A DNA stretch of 64,000 bases, from NCBI GenBank assembly GCA_008360955.1, contig LUCM01011156.1:261558-325557 (forward strand), given 5' to 3'. The notes under the pieces were generated by a model, which was given only the letters and a program-made list of their open reading frames with translations, made no database searches and was not told where the DNA came from. Positions 1-13,700 of this stretch are shown here, one piece after another. Numbering within the stretch: position 1 is the stretch's first letter; every line of letters begins with the position of its first letter. Origin of the DNA: Fasciolopsis buskii (Eukaryota > Platyhelminthes > Trematoda > Plagiorchiida > Fasciolidae). The translations under genes were made by a program, and so were the position numbers.

Positions 1-3000
1 CAGGCCAATTCCACATATTGTACAAAATAGATCAAGCTTTCGTTGTCTAACTCTGTTCCGGTTCCGTGATGATAAGACCGCGAAGAGGTTGGGAATGGCA
101 AAAGCGCGTGTCCAAATCCGTGTGACACAAGTTGGTTTTGTTTGACCTGATGCAAATGAACAATTATCGGGGAAAATCACCGTAGTTTTTAATCAGTAAG
201 AAAACTGTAATGGTGCGCATTGCACGACAACTCATGTTTAACGAGTTTTCCAATTCGAGATACCTAATTTAATGGGGTGAGACTAAAAGAATATTTAGGC
301 TAAGTAAATCGTTTACCGTGTTCTTGCCACATCCTTCTGGCTGTCCCTATACGGTACCTGTCAAATCCAACTTTATGCAAAACGCTCATCTGACCTGGGA
401 AATCAGCAACTGTTGCTGTCATGAACCGTTTTGGTTGGAATATTTCCTACGCTTAACAAGTCAAAAAGGCATCTGTTTTAACGAAGTACTAAGAATTCGA
501 ACTTATGACTCAATTCAGCACAGGACAAATTTTTTTCGTCCACTTAATCCAATAGGAGCTGCATGTTTGTAAGTACACATGTCAAGTTGTTACCTGCTTT
601 CTGTATTGAAATCTTGACTTATCGCTTAGCCGAAAAGAACCGAAGGTCACTCGGAACAATCCTCTTTAGAAAATGTTTTCATATTTTTTTTCGAAAACAA
701 AATTCCACCTTAACAATGTTAAACACAATGCAGTATTGTTTTAGGATGTCTGAACAAAACTTTGATCTTACAGGATGATAATTCTCCGTTCAGCCCTCAT
801 TGGTCTCCCACTACGAGGGATGAGCAAGACCCTATTGCGCAGCACGCATGCACTGAGGTAAAACGTTTTACTAAGTCCTAACCCAACCTATTCAGACACC
901 GCTCTGGCTAAGAGAAAAATTTAAGATGCTTTTATGTAGTAAATGTCCTTCGTTAGTCATTTTATGGATAGACATACTACCCCAGCTACTGAGTGCTGTC
1001 TTTGTGGCGTGGAAGAGAAAAAAACTTACTTGGATGAGGACTTGGATTATGTTTTGTACCATTATAGGGATCTTTAAACGGTTTTGAAAACCAATGACCC
1101 ATTACTCAGTATCAGTTTCGTCTTTGATGTAGCCGTTCCCTAATTATTTTCGAGACCTAGCATTTCCGCATCAGTCATAGATTTTCAGTAGAAAAATGTG
1201 AAAAAATAAAACTGCATTGCTTCTGTTGCAGAATGTTCCCGAATTAGTTTGCTGCCACCGAATAATAGTCCAGGAAAACAAAAACAATTTGAGAAACTTT
1301 ACAAATTCTTTCAAAATAAACATCTCTACCTTGATAAAGCTCCGATTTCGTTTTACGCTGTTTGCTTGCAGGATTATTTATTTTAGATTTTCTTCCTTTT
1401 AGAGTTCCCTCCAAACTGACCACATCCGGTTTCCATTGTCCAAGCGTAGTGGGACGAGTTTGACAACGGGGTTTAGGTTATCCAGGCTGGAAAAATATCA
1501 GCTATCACTTGAGTTTCCATTCCTTCATTGCCTCACTTTGCAGTGACAGCATCGTGTTTTCACGAATTCAAAATATAGGTGGCAAAATGTCACAAAAACA
1601 TTCTTGTTTAGTGCGAATATGATTCTATTACCTTCATTTGGGGTGTTACAAATATGAAACTATTCAGTGATGGAAGTGGGTCAAATGGCCAGTGTTTTAT
1701 GAGTTCTTACTAGTGACAGACTTTTCCAAAGCCACTAATTTAATTCGCACGTACCTATTGTATCACTTGAACACATCCCGGTCAGTTTAGCCTCCAAGAC
1801 TGACAGCTACTATTTTTATTCTTACAACGATACCGTTTTGTCGAATGCTAATTCTAACGGATCACAACAGTTCAAAAATGGTCAATGGCACACACTGCCC
1901 ATGTTGTTTATACTGTATTAATTCAGACCACCTATGACTAAATAACATTCGAACTGTTCTTTTCGGATGAATCCATTCAATATTCACATTTCCTTATCTG
2001 CTTAACACCGGTTCTATCAGCTTATAACCATTTTCATTTTATTGTGATATTCAATGGCATCATTGAAGTCTATAAGGAACGGGAGATTATTGGATGGAAG
2101 TAACCGAGATGTACAGTCAAAAGATCAAACATGAATAAGATTTCCTTGAACCTCCATTTTCACACAAGCCACCTAGATATCCACAACAATCCATTGTGTA
2201 AGCAAATTTTAAGAGAATGAATTCGACTTTCAAGATCGAACTCCCATATTAAAAATGACCTCGACGAAATTGTACCCTATCATTAAATGTTGAATTTTGT
2301 CACTGAACTTTTGTATGTTAAAGTCAAAGGCAATGGAAAGACAAAAAATCACTGCGCCTTCCTACTGCAGATTAAGGTTCTAAACCAACGTTCACCCCGA
2401 TGTCAGTAGTGAAAGCTTTCCAGACCATGGTGTCATATCGTCTGGATTAAAATGAATCCTAAATCAACATCTTGTCACGCGCGGCGACTGAAACTTAGTC
2501 TGTTCAAAAATACCTGATCTCACGCATAAACCTATTTCGTCAGATGTTCGGCCCACATCGCACTTTGACCATTGAGATTGGAACATCAAAGTTGTTTCGA
2601 GCACGGAAGTGGCATCGAATTTCGGAGCAACATTTGTTAATATTTTGCGTGCAGACAGTTCTGCTGGTAGCGCATAACCTATTGTTTTATTCAATAAGTT
2701 GGGAAACGTGAACGCGAGAAACCGTAGCCTTCACATCATTACTACTATGACATCTAATCGATTGTATTTTATGGAACAAATACTTCATTTTTACAGAACA
2801 GCAAGACCATTCTTTCATTTAGTGAAAGTGATCAATCACAATTTAATAATCAGTTGCGATATGGATCTGCCATTTTTATTCGTGACAGAGGAAACCGTGA
2901 GATGTTAGTTGTCCCGGTGGCCTCCACTTGAATCCACACCTAGTCTCGGCCTTATCAAACGAGGACGATCAAACGGACTATGACCGCTCAATACGACTAT

Positions 3001-3180
3001 TCCTGTCCATTTGTATTGTTTTGTATTGTGTAGACTTTTGCGTACAATAAATGATGTCGCATTTCAGACAAAGAAATGTTGTGGGGGCAAAAATGAAGTA
3101 GGGGGAAAAATAAATAAATAGAAATACACTCATCACCTCCTAAAAATATGAAAGAACTCATCCAGGAATAATCATAACAC
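1..3180. other. Gene-poor AT-rich DNA, nothing assigned
   Basis: Only short open frames with no family resemblance are visible on either strand, and I see no splice-flanked coding stretch, RNA gene or clear repeat. The composition looks like ordinary fluke intergenic or intronic sequence. Confidence 0.6.
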
Positions 3181-3184
3181 ATTA

Positions 3185-4505
3185 TGACAGGTTGCTCTGA
3201 AATTCGGCTGAAAGCCGGTCACGGTTTGTCAAAATTTTTGCTAAATATGGGACATGGGAGTTCGTGTAGATATTGATTCTGAACGGTATGAAGCGAAAAT
3301 CGGATCGTGTCAAAATATGAGAGCGACACTTTGAAAGATCGTTGTGCAGAGGATGCGTGGGATGAGAAAGAATTTTGTGAGCAAATTTCTCCCATTCTGA
3401 TAAGTGCTGGTCACATAGATTTAGGGACAATTCAGTTAGTGGTACAAAGGACGGACAGCTAATAATTGATAGCCCCCGGCGAAGATTTTTAAGGTATTTT
3501 CTAAGTAAACCCGGAAAAATAACTGAAAACAACAAAGAGGGATTGGAAAAACTTTGGTATCTAGATCGGGAGATGGCGCTTTATATCACCTTGTAGTTTC
3601 AAAGCTTCCTGATTTGAACTGACAACCGTCGGAGATTCTTTACACAGGTGGAAATGTGAGAAGCCCACTTCAGATTTTTATCAATAGTAACTCCTAGATG
3701 TTGCTGGAAAAATTCTGAAAATCATCGTTGCACGAAACGGCTTGAGGGAGGGCAACATCATCGGCATAATTAAACATATGACAGAATGAGCTAGTTGATA
3801 AGCCGCTGATGTAAGTAGAGGAAAGAAGCGGTGAAAGAGCAACACCGTGCAGCACGTCTGACTTGTTAATCAATGGCTTTGAAGTTTTACCGTCCACTGG
3901 GTTCGGTTTGTGAAGTAATCAAACAGTCACGCTAATAAAGACCCGGAACATCCAAATGTTTCCAGTTTGTGAAATAGAAGAGACTGTGGGACATAGTCAA
4001 ATACCCCGAATAGTCTGGAAAGGCGCAACACACAGATTTCATTGGTACGTTTAAGGACTTACAGATGTGCCGAATGAGGGAGACGACAACGTCCAAAGGG
4101 GACCTGTTAGATTTATAGGCAAACTGAAAAGGGTTGTCGGGAGGAATATATTGAAGAACTCATGCGCTTAAGTATAGCACGCTCCGTCAGTTAAGGACCA
4201 GAAGACGTTAAGGCGATGGGTCGAAAACGTTTTGCTAAAGCAATAGAACTGTTAGATTTAGGGATGGGAATAATAGTGACGGGTCTCCAACAGTCAGGGA
4301 TAGAGGAAGAGGTTAATGATGGGTTAAGTAGGAAAGTAAATGCATCGGTCACAGCCACCGCACCATGCCCTAAAATAGCTGAGCGCAAACTATCAGGATC
4401 AACTCCTGTGATAATTTTAGTAGTGCGCAGCACGTTGAACACCTCTTCCCTAGGAAAACCCACAACTGTCACATCATCACCCTGTCAAAATATGGCTGGG
4501 GTATA
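3185..4505 (-). mobile_element. CR1/Jockey-like LINE, 5'-truncated dead copy
   Basis: Three minus-strand frames read in order as the reverse transcriptase and tail of a non-LTR retrotransposon. At 4191-4472 there is a palm-entry block (CWRPVTIIPIPK, then FRPIALTSS). Around 3900-4010 a broken frame reads FDYVPQSLLFHKLETFG and LFDYFTNRTQ, the pattern of Jockey/CR1 enzymes. At 3694-3897 follow HGVALSPLLSS and the catalytic box YADDVAL. At 3182-3535 comes the usual C-terminal tail with a cysteine/histidine-spaced segment and PYLAKILTNRD. Frameshifts and stops separate the pieces, and the endonuclease half is missing, so the copy is 5'-truncated and inactive. The clade call (CR1 versus Jockey) is tentative; the LINE reverse transcriptase identity is firm. 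Confidence 0.8.
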
Positions 4506-4509
4506 AGAG

Positions 4510-7500
4510 GAAGGATGGATGTAAGCATGACTGATGTCCGAATGGACATCTTGGCTGAAATGGTGCATTCAAAAGGTGCCTACCATCTAACACGAGTGCC
4601 TCTTTAAGATCGATGAGAAGATCATTAAGGTGCAGCAATGCCTGATTTCAGTCCATGTTGAGAAACGACACGGTTTTTAAACAACAGTAATTCCGAGCGA
4701 TTGTAGATGCGAAAGGAGAACATAATCGAACCAAATATCCGACAACAAAATAACGAAATAAGATGACAGAATTATAACGCAGCCAGCTAAATTCGTAATC
4801 AAATGGCTTATATAGGTACACACAGGATGGAGCTCACTGGCGGATCCACCCCCTCCGTCTAACAGTTTCATTGTTTATCCTTTGATCCTCAGATCGAATG
4901 ACACCAATCCCCTCTTGGCGTGTCATAAACCAAACCACTTTCAATCAGTCCTCAGACTAGTACCTCGGTTATTCCGTACATATCCATGGGCTTGCATTCG
5001 ATCCAGTTCCATTCCATTGTGTTGGTCAGCTAAAGTCAGAAGAACTCGGCCGTCAGTTTTGTCCTTCTGGGTGTAGTCGCGCCTAAACTGTTTCACTAAT
5101 CTCGCCGACACAAAGTGGCCTTACCGCTTTACCATCCGCTCGTAGCCTTCCCCCGAAAACAAGTACTCCGAATGGCGAAAAATGTGTGAAGCGCTGGTGC
5201 TAACAATAAACGTTGATACTTTTGGGTCATTCACACGCACTCAAAGTTGGGCTTGAAAATGTCGTATATTTATTTGCTCATGAGATATTTATGAAAACTC
5301 TTTCTGGAGGACATTTTATTTGATCTAAGAGCTTTCTGTCTACTAACTGTGACTCTGTGGCGTCACTGAGAACTATGCTCTAATCTGCACTATTTTATCC
5401 GGCTGGTCACATTTCATCCTGCTTTCGAGGGATCTTTTGGGATTGAATGGAATAACTTAACGATTTCCCGAATGTGAGAAATTCTACAAGAATGCAGAAG
5501 AGCTTGTCGTATGAAATCGACTTCCATACCACATACGAATGCTAGAGAATTTATCACGCATTCGATCCTCCAGTGGACTGTAGCCAAGGGCCAGGCACCG
5601 TAGAGTTTTTGCTTGCTTTTCAGTTAAATATTATACTTTATTGGTGCATAGTTATGAATTCATTAAATTAAAAAGTTTTGACCGTGGATCAGTTTCGATT
5701 GAAAGGATTCATTAACAGAACAAATGTAAAAACACTGTCACACACACACATCTTGGTTACTCTTCTACAAAAGATAACAGAATATACTTCTTTGGGCGAT
5801 GACAAAGTGTGAAGCGACGATAACCTGTGTTTGGGTGATCGGGTCTCCAGGGCTTGGAAAAGGGCAAAAAAGTGTACCACTGAAATCAAGACTTTGGTGA
5901 TCTGATGCACTGGGCAATGCAAACGCATCTATCAGTTCTGGTGGTGGAAGGAAAATATTTCTTTCGATCTATCTACCCGCTGAATACGAGCAGCATCGCT
6001 TACTCAGTTTCACTTGGCACGAGTGCAGTTACCTATTTTTTGTAAAAATGCCTCTCTCTGTTCAAACAGATAACCATGGAAAACAAAATGCTCAGATGTT
6101 TTATGCAAATCAATAGTTGTAATTTGTTGATTATTTAAAACAGATGTCTAGTCATTTGGGAGCTTGACAGGTTGAAGATAGAACATGATTGTCGGGGAAA
6201 TTCGGTGGTTCTTCCAGACTATGAAATGGTGCAAATCGATGTTCGTGGCAATAATTTTAAAATGGATCCTCAAATACTGTTTGAATCCGGTTTTATACTG
6301 CACATAATGCTGTGAAAAGTAATACATGATATCTATTAATTGAAATATTTTCCTAACTTTCAACTTGCAACCTACCTTCGTCTAGCCTCTGATTATCACT
6401 TTTCCGTTGACAAACAATCTCATTGGGAATGGGATGAACTCGCATAATTACTACCAGGCCAAATAGACGATGTTCAGTCTCCATCGCCTATACTGTGCCG
6501 TAGAATGAACCAGACCTCGAGTGATTTGGTGCGAACGATCGATCCACCTAGTCCAGCCCTCGATTTTGAACAACACTCAAAGTTCACTGGGTAGGAAATG
6601 GATATGTGAACCTTACTTTTGTAAGGGGTGCTATCTTTCCGACAGCTTCTCACAAAGGCCTATTCATATTCATCCAATGAAAGGTTGGAAACAGTGTTAA
6701 AATGTTGCCTGTTTGCGTGGATTACCGATTCAAAATACTGAAAACTATTTGTGAATGGCTAAACTCGCTCGAAATAATGGATCTCCCACTCACTCTAGAA
6801 TTAGGATTCATACATTAGCCTCTTTATTTGATGGAGGCTAATATAATTTTTACCACGAGAGAGCAAAACCATGCATACTGAAACATTTTGAGCCTCTGTT
6901 AAATTAAAAACTCAAGCTTATGACATCGACATCTGTGAAGTGGTGAGCTTAAATGAACAAATGAGATGATGTTGTTCAAATTCCAATGTCTGTGCAAATC
7001 TTTGCCATCTTTGGTTAATGCTACCGTAGGTAACTGTAGCTTCCGCGCCCATTTTGACACAGTCTTTAGTCTTTCACAAAGCACTTCAATCATCAATTAT
7101 CCATAGACTAAAAACTTAAATGCATGGAGCAGGGGGTCAAACCAACACCAAAATAGAGAAGTGAGTCTGTAGGTCAATCGAGTCTAGCCGAAAGTACGCT
7201 GTGCCTGCCCCCGCGCATACGCCTTTCAGTGAGCCTCATTCACCATGTTTTCCCTTCTAAACACAGTCTTCCAAAAGTATACCTTCTGATTGGAGGACTT
7301 CCAATGACTTCAAACAATTATCAAGCGAGTATCAAGGGTAAAGGATAAATAAATCACAATCGTTTCCCAAGAGAGCGAAAAATCAGATTTGACTTAAACA
7401 GAGATGCCCTCATATTAACTCCTAAACCCAATACTCAGAAACAGAAAGCCTAAAATGAAATTTTGATCATTTGGGTGGATATTTTTATCAGTTAAACAAT

Positions 7501-9290
7501 ACTGAGTGTTGCTGTAGTAGCCAACGTTAGGGTTCTTTGGTTAGTTGAGACAAGTAGACAAAATTGCTTGGTTTGGGTGATAGAATATTGAACAAGAGAC
7601 GAAACTAATCGGGTTTATTTTGTCAACTTTTACCTACAGCCATGGTGAGCAACAGTTTCAGTCATCAATCTAGCATGAAACGTCATCAAAATCAGTCTAA
7701 CAGAGCTGTGTTAAAAACGAAGATGGTAAAACATATACCCCTCACTGGGTCGTTTTTGACTTGGGAAATAACTGTCAGCGTTAGTGAATACAAAGTAACT
7801 TGTTGCGATGATCATTTGGCATCTAAAATAAAAGGTTATGAATCACATCATGACAAAACAGTCTTTCGTTACATTGGTTGGTATGTGTCTTCAGTATATC
7901 TTTATCCACCCCACATTTAACAGATCCAGATGCCTTGCATGGCAGTTTGTCGACATAACTGAAACTGGCGCGTAGGTCAATGCGAGAAATTAGCTCACAC
8001 GAGTGGAATCCCTCGGCTTTCAATCAATGAACAGTGAGCATTCAGCTGCCACGAAATTCCTATCAGTGCCTTACACTGAAACTATGAGTAAAGGTTCACA
8101 AGAAACACAAACATGAACGGAGTTTTGTCCCACCAATTGTTTTTGCATAGATAATTGTTTCCACTTTTTTATCGAATACCAGCTTCACAATGTGAACAGA
8201 ATCCGCAACAGCCTACTTATCTCCTGCATACTTTCGTTAAAATTTGACGGAACTTCGTTTTCAGTTGAAGCATGGACTACTGGGTTGGTAATTTTATCTG
8301 TCGCCAGAATAGACACCAACTAATTCAGCATTATTCGTTCAAGATTTCGTCCATAAATCGATTTAGTAGACTTAAGGTTTTGATAGTAAAAGGTTAATTT
8401 ACACTTCCAAACCAAGCATACATTTCAGCCTAAATGATGATTGGTTTTTTAAGTAACACTTTCCACTCCTGATTTTGTGATGAATGTATCGCATAGAGTT
8501 GGTTTCGAACCAACAACTACACATTGTCTATTTCTGTGTTCTAGACAACAAAAACGGAATGGTTCTTAATGAGAGGTTCATATCGTCACACTTGTTGCAG
8601 GCTTCAAGTTTTCCATTATAAAAAAACAATACTAATGCTTTATTCGAATTGAAAGTGTTCTTAATAGACATGTTTGAATGTCAGCTAAATGTTCACAGTG
8701 CATCCCCATGGCGGAGTAATTCTGTAAAACTGTCGCTCAATTCAAATGATCAAACTAAGACAGCCTCAGTTTGACTGCTCGGTTGAGTGACTGAGTTAAC
8801 TGATCTATAAAACACTTTAACACCCATTTTCGCCCTCTTAAGCATGGTTGTGCCGGCTTTTCTCAAGAGCTTTTACATCCAGTTCGTTTCTTAGTCCAAA
8901 TGCAAAGTTCTGTACTCGTGTATCTTTTCTAAAACAAAGACGAAGGGCAAAAGCAAAATAACTTTTGATACACGGTCCTCGCAGAAAACAACTACAATCG
9001 TCCCGCTATTTTATTTGTTAAATAATAATGACTTTGAGCAGAGACAAAAAGGATGATCAAAACTGAGGCGAATTTCCGATATCGGACTAACTCAATGTTA
9101 TTCAGGTCTTCAAATAGCAAATTCTTGCCTTGATTAAACTGGTAAAGTAATTTTTGGGAGCCTTTCTTACACGGTCACCCCGAGCCTTGAATAAAACTTC
9201 TACACGGAGCATGATTTTTATCCTCAGTCACGTCTGATTGAATGCGGACCTTATGCAATGGCCATTGTATTTTCGCCAACCATCCAGAAC
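4510..9290. other. Gene-free stretch, nothing assigned
   Basis: No open frame here resembles a known family. Short frames such as that at 7642-7920 lack splice context or domain motifs. No array, RNA gene or clear transposon boundary was seen. Confidence 0.55.
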
Positions 9291-9293
9291 GAT

Positions 9294-9412
9294 TATATAT
9301 ATATATATATATTATAGTTGAGAAGGCGTGCACTGAGTTAATACGTTTATCGTGACGTTTCGATGCAAACTAGGACTTTTTGTCAAAAGTGAATATATAT
9401 ATATATATATAT
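9294..9412. repeat. Two (TA)n tracts bracketing a short spacer
   Basis: TA runs at about 9294-9312 and 9393-9412 bracket roughly 80 bases of non-repetitive DNA. The spacer contains tgacgtttcgatg, a phrase that recurs at 32.3 kb and 36.9 kb. Whether the whole block is one repeat unit is unclear. Confidence 0.6.
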
Positions 9413-9419
9413 CGACAAT

Positions 9420-10790
9420 ATAGCGCATACTAACGCGTGGTTCGAGTGGAGCGGAATGCTCCAGTACAACCGGCAGTCTTGTGGACAGCCCCACCGTTTG
9501 CAGCTAATAGCGATGCGACCGATTTGAGTCCACCGCTAACTCAAAGAAAATGGACGCCAGGTGGAGTAACGGCAATGAGAAAGTCCGAACCTCGTACTAG
9601 CAAGAAACAGTTGATCGTTTAGGCACGGAGCCAACATCTGTTCCCCGTTTCTAGAACGACAGGAATTGAGACCAAAGAAGCCTCTTATGTGCACCTCATT
9701 TGAGGACAGTCGATCTTCTCTAGCATTCATATCCTCGACCAAAATTACGATAGCACCCCGCCGTGCTCTACGTAAGAGGTCGTGTAGCTTTTGATAGAAG
9801 GTGTTCTTGAGTGCACATGGGCTGGAATCTGTTAGCATGTAAGCTGAGACAACAAACAAGGTGTTAACTTTGTACAGACTTCTAAGTCTCACTGTGCATA
9901 GCCCGCCCTCGACTGAGATCCAATCAAGCAGTGCAGTCTCAGTCCCCCCAATGAAAGCCATACCAACGCCACCAACACAAGAACCCACAGCCTCAAAGTC
10001 TCCAGAAAGATGCAGATGAAACTTTACGGGAGGACTAGATGGGCATGTCAGTCAGATAACAGAGCTGGAGTCTTCAATGCGAGTCTCTTGACTACTACAC
10101 ACGTCGATGGCTAGGGTCTCCAGTACACGGGCTAAACATTCATACTGACCTACAAGTATCAGTGTTCGCACGTAGAATGTGGCTAGTTTGTAAGGACATC
10201 AAGGACGAGGAAGTACATCAGACGGCAGGAGCGGGTTTGGTGAGATTTGGATGCTATCTGAGTAAGAACGTGAGAGAACCGGAACAGGACTTAGTCTAGT
10301 AACAAAACCCCTAGCATGGTCAATTGTATTTCTCGAAGACTGTAAATAAATGGGGTGAGAAGAGGAATAACATAAGTTAGCAGAGGAACAAACAGTTGTG
10401 CCCGGTGGAAGGTTGCAATTGGTAGAAGAGCTCGAAACGTTCGCACAAAGACTAGCCATAATCATAGTTGTGTGCATTGTAAGATGTTGCACTACTTGGT
10501 CACCCGGTCCAGAGTAGGCCTTTTTATTCAAGGATGCACCTCTAGCCTTTGTGCTTCCTGCAAGGCAACAGAATCATTCCAAACGAACCAGTAGCCAGTT
10601 GGTCGGTGCATATGTCTCTTCTGGGAAATCTCGCCGGGTCAGTGGAACACGACAGGGGCCAATGACCTTATTTGGTTGGAGAGCCTCCCTCGCTAAGTCA
10701 CGGTGACACCAGCAGGCTCTTTTAAACCAGAATAAATTGCCTCGTTTGGACATACAACGGCAAAGTTCGATTGGATTTTGCATGGGTTTG
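9420..10790 (-). mobile_element. RTE-like LINE, 5' region and endonuclease remnant
   Basis: The minus-strand frame at 9536-9988 resembles the apurinic-endonuclease domain of RTE-type elements: a GVGMAF start, a VVSAYM block and VEDMNARED, which stands where the catalytic GDFNA box is normally found. Further 5', the frame at 10199-10531 begins MNKKAYSGPGDQVVQ. The same peptide, slightly changed, is encoded near 58.3-58.4 kb, so it is a transposon-encoded N-terminal segment. DNA at about 10440-10720 is clearly similar to 58290-58583 in the same orientation. The parts lie in different frames and the endonuclease box is damaged, so this is a dead fragment without reverse transcriptase. Confidence 0.65.
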
Positions 10791-10799
10791 CTGGCATTT

Positions 10800-13700
10800 C
10801 ATATATTTCGGTAATGCAGTGAAACGTAGAAATGTAAGTGAACTTTTCTTTCCACCAAACCGATGAGGCAATGTCGAGCGCGCTGCGTTAGGTACGCATT
10901 TATTAGAATCACAAAAGGGTTCGGAATGAAAACTCCGGCGGTTAGAAGTATTCCTATTCTTGTTACGTTATTCATTCCGTCGATCTGTGTATGAACGTTG
11001 CGAGTTTCTCTCCAACTTCGCTGATGAGCTTTCGTTCTTTAAATGCGAACATTTTTCTTATCCGCTGCAAATCCATGATAATCTCTTGGCTGATAGACTA
11101 TTTCCTTCAAAGTAAATTGCCCTTAACAAAACAAAATGTCATTACTTTTATTAGTCGCTGTTGCTGTGAAGTAGTCGTTCGGTAATATGCCAACCATTTT
11201 CCCACGGGAAAAATTTGTTCTCCATTCGATTTGCCGTCGTTTCCTGAAACAGCCTGAAGAGTTAAATTTCGTTTTGAGGAATCAGTGCCAATGACTTCCG
11301 CTATTTCGAAGTGAAACACAAGCAAGATGCTAATGGGTGTGTCATCCAGAAGTTCTGCGATGATGAAGGCCGTAGACAGATCATTTTTTTTCTACCAAAA
11401 GCCTGGAATCATTCTCGTTGTGGACAAATGTCAGTTCAACAGTTTAACCAAAATGACAGCCTTTTGGCATCTGTCAAAATCATTGTATTACAGACGTGAA
11501 TTTCCAAGGAGGTTTTTTCTAAGAGATAATGCCACTCACAAAAGATTTCCTTGTTTCGCATGAAGCTCCCTCTCTTCCTGCATTTATGCTACTTGACTCA
11601 GACGGGAGGAGAAAAAGGCGAAAAAGAGCAAAACTGATCTGTAGTGCCGTTTGAACGATAATTCCGCTTTCGGCGTATCTGGCCACGTTGGTTTTCGAAA
11701 ACCGAACGTAGAAATTTATCAGCTCGTCAGTTAGTTTGATACATGCATAATAAATCCAATGTTGATAGATACCGAGTTATCATCTCTCTAGTTGTGTATA
11801 ATTTGACGATTCCAATGTGATTGTCATTTTCGTCTTGTTCTTAAGTGGCACTCGATTTCACCAGGAGAAACTAGCAGACGACGAACTCGTGTAGAATCAA
11901 TAAGATCTGCAAAACGTGTCAGAAATCTCTAATAAATACCGAAGAGTTGACAATATTCGTGAATTTTACGGACATTTTGGTGATGGTCGACCGCGCACAT
12001 TCGTTGCATTGATGTTACCATGTCACCAAATGTCAATTGAGAGTATGAGCTTTTGGAATCAAAGGAGCCCAAAGTCCTGATCATACAACCTCATCAGTCT
12101 ACGCTGTACCGGCGTCTATTGTCCTTAATGTCATTTATTTTTTCGCTGAACCAAGATCTACGCATTACAATCATGCATACTACAATTTCATTCTCATTGT
12201 TTCTATTCGCAAATGACTTGTACGAGCATCAATGGGGTTAGCCTGAGTTTCATTTAATGTACTTCATTTTTATTCTGTGTTTGAGACCCACCTGGAAGCG
12301 GTATGCGATATCCTGTAGAGGTGATAACCTCAAGCAAAACACTATTTCTGCCAACCGAACAGGAAAATTTCTCGTAATCGACTGGATTGAAAAACCACTA
12401 AATTTACAGTGTGCTGGAACCAAATAGAAAGATTTCGACTTTGTTCGGTTTTCAAAATACCAATCAATGAAACACAAAGAAGTAAACCATAAGGATGGAT
12501 ACCATGCGGATGTACTCAATAAGTAATAATGTGTCATCTATGAACAACGCGAATGTAATAAGCACCAACAATTTTTCCATTCAGTTTAAAATCACTTGTG
12601 GTCGGTAGTTAAGCATTCGTTGTCAGAAAATGGTTCGAATTTGACTTCGAGGATTTTTTTCATTTTGGGATTTACTCAGCATCGGATTTTGCAGTCAGCT
12701 GCTATTCGCAGGAAATTACCGATCATAGTTCTTAAATAATTAAACAAGACGTCCTGTACACTGAATCCGGAATCCCACACGTAAATAAACTAAACATTTT
12801 TCCAATTTTGCCTAAGAATGAGAAAAGAACTCTTGGGCACAGCAAATAGACACAAATCAAAAGCCATGCTTATCATTGCTAAAGTGTGTTCAAAATCGCA
12901 GATCATCGACGCTTTCCTTAACCTGTCGGAAATAATCAACTTGTTTAAATCGTGCTGAGTGCATTCCAAACTCGTTTCTCCTCCGAAACTACCGAGTGAG
13001 CTTTCGGTTGGAAATTCCTCAGACGATTACAACACAAATATTTGCAGGGATCCTCGTGAGCCATTTATGACCTATAAATTTACCTGTCATGGACCTCCAT
13101 AGAGAAAATTATTTTTGTTCCATGATGAACACAGTCTCTTCCACGGTTTGAAGCAGAAAAATCCGTGAGCTCGAGTTTTTTCGTCAATCCTTCGGCGCAT
13201 GCAATGTTCAGCGGTTGTCAGATGTGCCGGACAGTGGAACTCAACCAGTGGAATTGGGAAAATCTTAAGGCCAACGTTTTCCTTCTTCTAAACCGGCAGA
13301 ACCGCGCCTAACCAAATCTGAAGTGAAAATAACAAAGAACTTGCTCAAGGGTGGAAGCTTCAAGATTTTGTTATTTTTCACACAACTTTAAATATCGAAC
13401 ATTCAGCTACGCCTATTTGCTAACCTCGTACCTTTTAGATTGCGTTCATTAGTCTCCTACTCAAAACGGCTTCAAAGGCCTTTGGTCTGGTTTGGTCTGT
13501 TTTCCGTAATTATTCGGTTTTTGTTATCGCTGTTTGGAAATTCATCGGGACCAATGTACCAGTGTACTTTTTCATCATTGTCGTGCTGCATGCCTCGACA
13601 CTTTGGAAGCTTGGGAAAAACCGGACATTCCTAATTGCATTTTGCACACTACTTCCGAACTGCTGGCGAATTAGATCCAACTGTGCAGAAGTGGCTAGAG

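Noticed and set aside
9294..9412. Possible CRISPR-like or tandem array from the paired TA blocks
   Set aside because: Only two low-complexity blocks and one spacer; the DNA is eukaryotic.
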